A stretch of DNA of 64,000 nt. It comes from Methylobacterium sp. R2-1. GTDB lineage: Bacteria; Pseudomonadota; Alphaproteobacteria; Rhizobiales; Beijerinckiaceae. The notes below the pieces were generated by a model. That model was not told the DNA's origin, ran no database searches, and was given only the letters and a program-made list of their open reading frames with translations. Where the stretch lies: NCBI RefSeq assembly GCF_014191355.1, contig NZ_JACHWM010000012.1, positions 164,810 through 228,809 of the forward strand. Direction: 5' to 3'. Shown here piece after piece: positions 57,957-64,000 of this stretch (its first letter is position 1; each line of letters opens with the position of its first letter). The position numbers and the translations under genes are program-made.

Positions 57957-58050
57957 TTCATCGCGAGGCGGAGCCGAAGCGATCCAGGGCGCGACCTTTC
58001 CGGATCGTGCGGAGCCCTGGACTGCCACGGCTTCGCCTCGCAAGGACGGA
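57957..58050. repeat. Palindromic intergenic repeat, family 2 (copy C)
   Basis: TTCATCGCGAGGCGGAGCCG then AAGCGATCCAGGGC, and later GGACTGCCACGGCTTCGCC, form a family 2 palindrome (compare copies at 37250 and 47622). It lies between the hypothetical gene and the terminator. Confidence 0.75.
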
Positions 58051-58142
58051 GAGGACATCGAAGCCACCAACCGGATTTGGTATGACGCGCCGCAGGAAGC
58101 AGTGACGGTCGCCCACACGCCGCGACGGCGTCGCGACTGACG

Positions 58143-58173
58143 AAAAAACCCGGCCCATTGGGCCGGGTTTTTT
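58143..58173. terminator. Bidirectional intrinsic terminator
   Basis: A6-CCCGGCCC (58143-58156), loop ATT, GGGCCGGG-T6 (58160-58173) form a perfect stem with A and T runs, working on both strands. It separates the hypothetical gene from rpoH, which are convergent. Confidence 0.9.
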
Positions 58174-58209
58174 ACGTTCTCGGGTTGGACGGGAGACGCC
58201 CTCGCGGTC

Positions 58210-59103
58210 TTACGAGACCCGCGCCTCGGTCCGGGGCAGTTCGCGGGTCGCGAGGTTGCGCTTGACCGCCTCCTGCACCTTCTCGAAGGCACGCACCTCG
58301 ATCTGACGGACACGCTCGCGTGAGACGCCGAACTCGCCGGAGAGATCCTCCAGGGTGATCGGATCGTCAGCCAGCCGCCGCGCCTCGAAGATGCGGCGCT
58401 CGCGCGGATTCAGCACGCCGAGCGCGTCGCGCAGGGCCGAGAGGCGGTTGCGCCCCTCCTCCTCGCGGGCGAGCACGGTCTCCTGGCTCGGGCTGTTGTC
58501 CACCAGCCAATCCTGCCACTCGCCCTCGCCCTCCTCGCGCAGAGGCGCGTTGAGCGAGGTGTCGCCGGACAGGCGGCGGTTCATGTCGATCACGTCCTGC
58601 GCGGGCACGCCGAGCGAGGTCGCGATCTGCTGGACCTGATCGGGGCGGAGATCGCCCTCGTCGAGAGCCGAGATGCGGCCCTTGGCCTTGCGCAGGTTGA
58701 AGAACAGCTTCTTCTGGTTGGCGGTGGTGCCCATCTTCACGAGGGACCACGAGCGCAGGATGTATTCCTGGATCGCCGCCTTGATCCACCACATCGCGTA
58801 GGTGGCGAGCCGGAAGCCCTTGTCCGGGTCGAAGCGCTTGACCGCCTGCATCAGGCCGACATTGCCCTCGGACACCACTTCGCTGATCGGCAGGCCGTAG
58901 CCGCGATAGCCCATGGCGATCTTGGCCACGAGACGCAGGTGCGACGTCACGAGGCGGTGGGCGGCTTCGCGGTCGCCCTCGTCGCGCCAGCTCTTGGCAA
59001 GGGTAAACTCTTCCGCCGGTTCCAGCATCGGGAACTTGCGGATCTCATCGAGGTAGCGCGAAAGGCCTCCCTCATTGGCGAGCACGGGCAGAGCGCCGGC
59101 CAT
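58210..59103 (-). CDS. rpoH: Heat-shock sigma factor RpoH (sigma-32)
   Basis: RpoH directs RNA polymerase to heat-shock and protein-quality genes. The 297-residue protein has region 2 with SEGNVGLMQAVKRFDPDKGF and LATYAMWWIKAAIQEYILRS, the RpoH box segment QKKLFFNLRKAKGRI, and region 4 with LNPRERRIFEARRL and GVSRERVRQIE. The ATG at 59103 follows AAGGAGGTG at good spacing; upstream in-frame starts are not needed. It is alone after a terminator. Alphaproteobacteria often have two rpoH genes, so this is one copy. Confidence 0.95.
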   Translation of the reverse strand: MAGALPVLANEGGLSRYLDEIRKFPMLEPAEEFTLAKSWRDEGDREAAHRLVTSHLRLVAKIAMGYRGYGLPISEVVSEGNVGLMQAVKRFDPDKGFRLATYAMWWIKAAIQEYILRSWSLVKMGTTANQKKLFFNLRKAKGRISALDEGDLRPDQVQQIATSLGVPAQDVIDMNRRLSGDTSLNAPLREEGEGEWQDWLVDNSPSQETVLAREEEGRNRLSALRDALGVLNPRERRIFEARRLADDPITLEDLSGEFGVSRERVRQIEVRAFEKVQEAVKRNLATRELPRTEARVS

Positions 59104-59352
59104 GTGCACCTCCTTCAACAGCCCCCCTGTCGGGCAGGCCCCAAGCGAATGACCGCTCCCTTGAGCCGGCCACGCCGCTTCCCATCTTAATGGAAATCCG
59201 TAATGCCCGGTAGCGACCAACGCTGTTCACGCGGGGTCTCAACGCGCGAACCGGAGTCCGGGTTTAACCTCTCACGGGCGCACAAGGGTCGCAGTGCCGA
59301 AACGCACTTTTCTGGTGACTCTCGCAACACGCCCGCTGCGCCGTAAACCCTA

Positions 59353-61419
59353 TCACGCTCCCAGGCGCTGGAACCGGCTCTGAACCCCTGCGGACGGATG
59401 CGCTTCGAGGAAGCCCAGAATCGCCTCCGCCGATTGCGGGCGGCCGAGATGGTAGCCCTGCATGAAGGGACACCCCATGGCTTGCAGCGTGGCGAGGTCG
59501 TCTGCCGTCTCGACGCCCTCCGCCACGACTTCGAGGCCGAGCGCCCGGCCGAGACCCAGCACCGCCTGGACGAGGCCACGCTTGTCCTCGGCCTCGGTCA
59601 GACCCGTGACGAGGCTGCGATCGATCTTGACCCGGTCGGCCCGCAGCTGGCGCACTGAGGCCAGTGACGAGTAGCCGGTTCCGAAATCGTCGAGTGCCAT
59701 CCGGATGCCCGCTCGCGACAGCGCCAGCAGCTTGCCCTGCACCGCCTCGATGTCGAGCGCCGTCTCCTCGGTGATCTCGATCTCCAGGGCCGTCGCCGGC
59801 AGGCCGAGCAGGCGAAGCCGTCCGAGCACGATCTCATCGACCGCAATCTGCGCCATCTCCCGCGGCGAGACGTTCATCGCCACCGAGAGGTCATGACGGC
59901 CCCGGTCTCGCAACGTACACAGCATCCCGCAGACCTGCTCCAGGATGAAGCGCAGCAGCGATTCCGTCAGCCCGGCCGTGGCGGCGGCGGCGATCAGGTC
60001 GGCGGGCGGAACCCAGCCGTGGACCGGATGGTGCCATCGGACCAGCGCCTCCAGGTTAATCACAGCGCGGCCGTCGCGGCCGAAGATCGGCTGGAACCAC
60101 ACCTCCAGCGCCCCCTCGGCCAGGGCTTGCGAGAGGTCGCGCTCGCAGTCGCGCCGCACCTCCAGGCGGGCGCGCAGACCCTCGTCGAACAGGCGGAAGT
60201 GGTTGCGGCCCGAATGCTTGGCGGCGTAGAGCGCCTCGTCGGCGCAGCTCAAGAGATGCGTCAGGCTGTCGGCCGGACGCTGGCAGATGCCGATGCTCAT
60301 GCCCAGCCGGCCCGTATCGAAGCTCTCGAACGGTTCGGCCACGATCCGGATGAGGCGATCGGCGAGACTCGCCGGACTCTCGATCAACCGGGCGGTATCG
60401 TAGACGAGGGCGAACTCGTCCCCGCCGAGGCGCGCGGCGTCGCAATCCGCCGGCAGAGCGACCCGGATCCGGTGGGCGACCTCGACGAGCACCCGGTCCC
60501 CGGTGGTATGGCCGTAGACATCGTTGACCGACTTGAAGCCGTCGAGGTCGAGCAGCATCAGGCACAGCGCTTGTCCGGCAGCGAGCCGCTCTTCCGCCCG
60601 CTGAACGAAGCCCGCGCGGTTCAGGAGGCCGGTGAGGCCGTCATGCGTTGCCCGCTCGCGCATCTCCTCCGCCAGGGCGCTCGCGCTCGCATGGGCGGCC
60701 TTGCGCGCCTCGGCCAGCGCGGTCGCCTCGTTCTTCAGGCGGCTCGTCTCGCGGAAGCTCCACTCGGTCGCGATCGTGCTGCGGATCAGCGCGGCCAGAT
60801 ACAGCAGGACGGTGGCGGCAAGGCAGTTCCGGTCGAAGCCGCCGACGGCGAGCAGGCAGATCGCGACCGACAGGAGCGGCGGCGTGATGAAGCAGATCGG
60901 GATGCGCGCGTAGGCGATGCCGTGCGTCACCGCGCCGGCGGTGATCCCGCAGGTGACGGTGAGATAGAAGAGCGTCTGCGCCGTGGTGTAGCCGTCGCAG
61001 AGGATCGGTACGAAGGCCCAGACGGAACCGGAGAGCAGCGCGGCGAGGCAGGCCAGCCGCAGGTGACGGTCGATCGAGCGGCAAGCGGTCTCTCCCGCGG
61101 CCGGGCTCTCGTCCGAAGACGTCACCAACCCCGCGCAGGGCGCGCGGCACAGGCTCCAGCGCAGCAGGTTCGCGGCCGTGGATGCGGCGAACCAGAATCC
61201 GCCCAGCGCGCCATGCCCCGAATGCAGAGCCACCAGGAAGCTCGTCAGGCCGAGCAACATGTTGACGGGCAGCGCCCATTGCATACTGGCGCGCACCGCG
61301 TCGAGTTGATCGCCGCGGATCAGCCTGTCGAGATGTGGCCCGGTGCTCGGACGTGAGCGCATGGAGAACGAGCCTGGGTCACACGCTTCGGACATGAAGC
61401 ATACTGCTTCTACGCGCAA
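59353..61419 (-). CDS. Membrane GGDEF-EAL protein (c-di-GMP turnover)
   Basis: The 688-residue protein has about six or more hydrophobic helices in the first 215 residues, a short coiled linker (about 224-255), and a GGDEF domain with GGDEF at 332-336. There is no RxxD inhibitory site at the usual position. The EAL domain has E457-A458-L459, DDFGTGYSS and AEGVET motifs. Both domains look competent by motif. The membrane part is a putative sensor of unknown signal. Met9 and Met20 are alternative starts. It is downstream of nothing recognisable and next to rpoH in the same direction. Confidence 0.9.
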   Translation of the reverse strand: MRVEAVCFMSEACDPGSFSMRSRPSTGPHLDRLIRGDQLDAVRASMQWALPVNMLLGLTSFLVALHSGHGALGGFWFAASTAANLLRWSLCRAPCAGLVTSSDESPAAGETACRSIDRHLRLACLAALLSGSVWAFVPILCDGYTTAQTLFYLTVTCGITAGAVTHGIAYARIPICFITPPLLSVAICLLAVGGFDRNCLAATVLLYLAALIRSTIATEWSFRETSRLKNEATALAEARKAAHASASALAEEMRERATHDGLTGLLNRAGFVQRAEERLAAGQALCLMLLDLDGFKSVNDVYGHTTGDRVLVEVAHRIRVALPADCDAARLGGDEFALVYDTARLIESPASLADRLIRIVAEPFESFDTGRLGMSIGICQRPADSLTHLLSCADEALYAAKHSGRNHFRLFDEGLRARLEVRRDCERDLSQALAEGALEVWFQPIFGRDGRAVINLEALVRWHHPVHGWVPPADLIAAAATAGLTESLLRFILEQVCGMLCTLRDRGRHDLSVAMNVSPREMAQIAVDEIVLGRLRLLGLPATALEIEITEETALDIEAVQGKLLALSRAGIRMALDDFGTGYSSLASVRQLRADRVKIDRSLVTGLTEAEDKRGLVQAVLGLGRALGLEVVAEGVETADDLATLQAMGCPFMQGYHLGRPQSAEAILGFLEAHPSAGVQSRFQRLGA

Positions 61420-61705
61420 AGACGTAACAGATGGTTGAAGTCCGCTTCATTCTAGAGTTGCGTGTCGAGACGACGACATCGTGACTCTGCGCCCGGACTC
61501 AACTTAGTCTCCGCCCGACGTGACCTTTCGGCAAAGGACGGTGAGACAGGAACGTCGCCGTTGGAGCCTTGTTCGTCTGCTCCGTCGGTCGGCCCGATCG
61601 GCGTCTCAGAGTACCTCACAAAACGCCCGGCCTGACGGTCGCCAACCACTCGATCGCCCCCTCCTGCGCCTGTGATCGCCGGCCGCCTGTCCGGACCGGA
61701 GCCCG

Positions 61706-62155
61706 TCACCCCTTCTTGCGCAGGGGCCTCACGAAGCAGCCGGCGCTCGGTGTGAAGCCGGTTGCGCCGCAGAATTCCGGCAGGCCGGTCCCCTCGGCGG
61801 CGGCCAGGAGCTGGAGCGCGCCGCAGCCCGCCATCCGGGCAGCCTGTGCGGCAGCCTTCAGCAACTGGCGACCGACGCCGCGACGGCGTCCGTCAGGGGC
61901 GACCAGCAACATCGTGATCTGCGCCATCGGCGCGGTCTGTTCGAGCACCGGATACCAGTGCAGCACCACGATCCCGCTCGGCGGCCCCCATTCAAGGGAG
62001 AGCAGCGCCGTGCCGTGTCCGTAGCGGAGAGCGTCGAGCTGCTCGGCCAGGAGGTGCGAGGACACCGGATGACCCGAGGCGCTCAACAACTCCGCGAGCC
62101 CCGGCGCATCGGCCGGCAGCGCCGAGCGGATCTCCAACCCGTAGCGGCTTCCCAA
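61706..62155 (-). CDS. GNAT-family N-acetyltransferase
   Basis: The 149-residue protein begins MGSRYGLEIRSALPADAPGL and carries the acetyl-CoA-binding loop LLVAPDGRRRGVGRQLLKAA, then a C-terminal GCGALQLLAAAEGTGLPEF and TGFTPSAGCFVRPL. It is a single-domain GNAT with no further domain. The substrate is unknown. It lies between a GGDEF-EAL gene and a pseudouridine synthase gene, in the same direction. Confidence 0.85.
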   Translation of the reverse strand: MGSRYGLEIRSALPADAPGLAELLSASGHPVSSHLLAEQLDALRYGHGTALLSLEWGPPSGIVVLHWYPVLEQTAPMAQITMLLVAPDGRRRGVGRQLLKAAAQAARMAGCGALQLLAAAEGTGLPEFCGATGFTPSAGCFVRPLRKKG

Positions 62156-62362
62156 AAGCGCCTCCGCTCGATGCCGTTCTCACCCTGCAGCGCGGGGCCG
62201 AGGCCAACCCCGCTGTTCCAGCGCCGAAGAACGGGTGATCCACGGTCGCGGCACGAGAGGCAAGGCGATGCGCTTCTTTTCCAAACCCACGCGCATCGCC
62301 CGCGGGCAAGGGATGTCATGTTCCTCCGGCGTGACGGAACTGCCTGATGCCGGTGGCTCATC

Positions 62363-63376
62363 TCAGCCGAGGGCGGCGAGCAGCCTTGAAAAATCCTCCG
62401 GCAACGGGCTCTCGAAACGGAGGCGCGCGCCGGAGCGAGGGTGAAGAAAGCCCAGCTCGGTCGCGTGCAGAGCCTGCCGCCCAAGATGCTGCAGGGCGGC
62501 GCGGGCAGGTTCGGTGAGCCGGGCCGATTTAGTCTTGAAGGCGCCGCCATAGACGGGATCACCCAGGAGCGGGTGACCGCGATGGCTCAGATGCACTCGG
62601 ATCTGATGGGTGCGGCCGGTCTCCAGGCGGCAGCGCAGCAGCGCGGTGACGCCATCGGCACCGGGCAGGGATTCAAGCTGGTAATGGGTGATCGCCTCCC
62701 GTCCCTCGCCCTCGCGGACCACGGCGATCTTTTCGCGGTTGTGGCGCGAGCGGGCGAGGTTCGCGCGGATCGTCCCCGCCCTCGGCTCGGGCACGCCCCA
62801 GACCAGAGCGAGATAGGCCCGCTCCAGGGCTCCGCTACGGCCGTGATCGGCAAATTGCGCCGAGAGACCCTGGTGGGCGAGGTCGTTCTTGGCGACGACG
62901 AGCAGGCCGCTCGTGTCCTTGTCGAGACGGTGCACGATGCCCGGCCGGCGCACGCCGCCGATGCCGGACAGGCTCGCGCCGCAATGGGCGATCAGCCTGT
63001 TCACGAGGGTACCGTCCTCGTGCCCCGCCGCCGGATGCACGACGAGGCCCGCCGGCTTGTCGACGACGATGAGATCCTCATCCTCGTGGACGACTGCGAG
63101 CGGCAGCGCCTCGCCCAACGGCTCGGCGGCGAGCGGCGCCGGAACGCTGAGATCGATCCGGCAGCCGGCCGCGACCTTACGCGAGGGATCACACACCACC
63201 GCCCCGTCGCAGCGCACGAGGCCGTTGCGCACTAGAGCCTGGAGCCGGGCGCGGGACAAATCGTTGAAGGTCCGGGCGAGGACGCGGTCGAGCCGCTCGG
63301 GAACAGCTCCTTCTTCGAGGAGGAGGCTGCGTGCCTCGCCACCGCCGGGAATCGTGGAAAGCACCGTGGAGGACAC
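62363..63376 (-). CDS. rluD: RluA-family 23S rRNA pseudouridine synthase, RluD-like
   Basis: The enzyme isomerises uridines in 23S rRNA (RluD makes pseudouridines 1911, 1915 and 1917 in helix 69). The 337-residue protein has an N-terminal S4 RNA-binding domain (VPERLDRVLARTFNDLSRAR), the catalytic Asp in PGIVHRLDKDTSGLLVVAKN and the C-terminal CRLETGRTHQIRVHLSHRGH. The HRLDKDTSG motif is standard. It lies 83 bases from tRNA-Glu, divergent. RluD rather than RluC is suggested by length and the S4 domain, not proven. Confidence 0.9.
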   Translation of the reverse strand: MSSTVLSTIPGGGEARSLLLEEGAVPERLDRVLARTFNDLSRARLQALVRNGLVRCDGAVVCDPSRKVAAGCRIDLSVPAPLAAEPLGEALPLAVVHEDEDLIVVDKPAGLVVHPAAGHEDGTLVNRLIAHCGASLSGIGGVRRPGIVHRLDKDTSGLLVVAKNDLAHQGLSAQFADHGRSGALERAYLALVWGVPEPRAGTIRANLARSRHNREKIAVVREGEGREAITHYQLESLPGADGVTALLRCRLETGRTHQIRVHLSHRGHPLLGDPVYGGAFKTKSARLTEPARAALQHLGRQALHATELGFLHPRSGARLRFESPLPEDFSRLLAALG

Positions 63377-63459
63377 CGTAAGGATTCTCGTCGTTTCGCC
63401 CCGGAAAGCGCTTGCGGGGTCGGAGATGCCTCGCTATACGAACCCCCGTCGGCCCGGAA

Positions 63460-63535
63460 GCTCCCATCGTCTAGCGGTCTAGGACGTCGCCCTCTCACGG
63501 CGAAAACAGGGGTTCGATTCCCCTTGGGAGCGCCA
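63460..63535 (+). tRNA. tRNA-Glu (anticodon CTC)
   Basis: The 76-base sequence folds as a cloverleaf. The acceptor stem is GCTCCCA / TGGGAGC. The anticodon stem TCGCC/GGCGA holds the loop CTCTCAC with anticodon CTC (reads GAG), and GGGGTTCGATTCCCC is the T arm. CCA is encoded at 63533-63535. It is divergent from the pseudouridine synthase gene. Confidence 0.95.
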
Positions 63536-64000
63536 CCGGCCAAGTTCCCCAAAATCTGATTGCTTGTGCTTTGTGGGTGCCTGTGAGTTCGGGCTTCTGC
63601 TGGGCGTTCGACGGCTTTTTCCTGGCGCCCAACGCCCCCCTTCGGTCTGTGACCCAGGGTCGTTCGTATGGCGGGCGGCAAGAGTCATCGCTCCTGACTT
63701 TGGCAGCTCCTTCTTCCTTCTCCGGCTCGTGAGCGCAGATCCGATCCTCGCTTCAGGAAAGGCATGCGAGGGCATGGCCTCGTGCAGGCATCTCCTCTGA
63801 AGCCTGAGCGAAGTGCGGTTTGGCCGGGAGCCCCCTCCCCTTTCGGGTCGCCGGGGTGCGTGGCGGGTGGGGCCTGCCGGTCCGTCGTGGTGTGATCGGC
63901 GTGGAACGGCATGAAGCCCGCGGACCTGTCGGGGTCTGCGGGCTTGGGCCGGGTCGGGACGATGGGGGATGTTGGTTGCGTGTGATGTTGGTTGCGGGGG
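63536..64000. other. Terminal region after tRNA-Glu, no gene supported
   Basis: About 460 bases contain a GC-rich hairpin (63914-63924 pairing with 63931-63941, GCCCGCGGACC/GGTCTGCGGGC). There is also an imperfect palindrome around 63751-63800 and a direct repeat GATGTTGGTTGCG at 63968-63980 and 63984-63996. Open frames on the minus strand include the spurious antisense tRNA frame. The sequence may be a regulatory or leader region of the next gene, cut by the window edge. Confidence 0.5.

Noticed and set aside
62235..62444. 69-codon plus-strand frame beginning MIHGRGTRGK
   Set aside because: No family, runs into the rluD gene on the other strand, weak start.
63479..63775. Minus-strand reading frame ending in ESNPCFRRERATS
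   Set aside because: This is the antisense translation of tRNA-Glu and its flank, a well-known false protein.

Overview
The window looks like chromosome of a high-GC alphaproteobacterium of the order Hyphomicrobiales (Rhizobiales), most probably Methylobacterium/Methylorubrum. This rests on gene content and order: DivK-PleD behind a DUF3572 gene; a LysC-PtsP-PrfA-PrmC-DUF4167 block divergent from UbiG; a CbbR/QscR-type regulator divergent from fructose-1,6-bisphosphatase and phosphoribulokinase. Two families of short palindromic repeats of a kind common in this group are also present. Species was not confirmed by any search. The region is almost wholly coding and chromosomal. I see no transposase, prophage, integrase, CRISPR array or replication origin.

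Layout. 1-2.9 kb: glycine-zipper lipoprotein, UreE with a very long His-rich tail, a 50-residue protein and a DusA-type tRNA-dihydrouridine synthase. 2.9-6.2 kb: signalling group (PAS-GGDEF-EAL protein, CheY-like receiver, BLUF blue-light protein). 6.3-11.5 kb: flgE-flgK-flgL hook genes behind a near-perfect sigma-54 promoter. 11.6-19.9 kb, minus strand: lysC, ptsP, a putative zinc protease, prfA, prmC and the DUF4167 gene. 20-22.5 kb: ubiG, a PEBP-family gene and a quinone oxidoreductase. 22.7-27 kb: ruvC, yceI, ruvA, DUF3572, divK, pleD. 27-28.9 kb: nsrR-type repressor and hmp flavohaemoglobin, divergent. 28.9-32.9 kb: small disordered proteins, cysK, a small membrane protein, a META-domain protein and an XRE-type protein. 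32.9-37.2 kb: reductase, CbbR/QscR, fbp and prk. 37.4-41.1 kb: alpha/beta hydrolase, YebC, metallo-beta-lactamase-fold protein and small proteins. 41.1-45.8 kb: polysaccharide export/acylation genes. 46-50.7 kb: cbbY-like phosphatase, rpe, an acetyltransferase and an Orn/Lys/Arg decarboxylase. 50.8-59.1 kb: TonB-like protein, moaB, purB, a D-amino-acid aminotransferase, purA and rpoH. 59.3-63.5 kb: second GGDEF-EAL protein, GNAT protein, rluD-type synthase and tRNA-Glu. The last 460 bases have no gene I can support.

How the genes connect. The clearest functional unit is regulator-fbp-prk. It has Calvin-cycle enzymes, but RuBisCO is absent from this window. In Methylorubrum extorquens, phosphoribulokinase is known to act as a source of a regulatory metabolite for QscR-controlled methylotrophy rather than for CO2 fixation, and this locus fits that role. 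Rpe and a CbbY-like phosphatase, overlapping by 7 bases at 46.8 kb, handle related sugar phosphates. NsrR-Hmp is a nitric-oxide detoxification pair. Three diguanylate-cyclase-type proteins (two with EAL domains, plus PleD), DivK, a BLUF protein and the flagellar hook genes tie the window to motility and cell-cycle control. Nothing here is clearly a wholly new defence or mobile system. The items most worth checking are the prk/QscR locus, the sigma-54 hook promoter, the decarboxylase-acetyltransferase pair, the OpgC/SGNH overlap, the small-protein clusters and the palindromic repeats.
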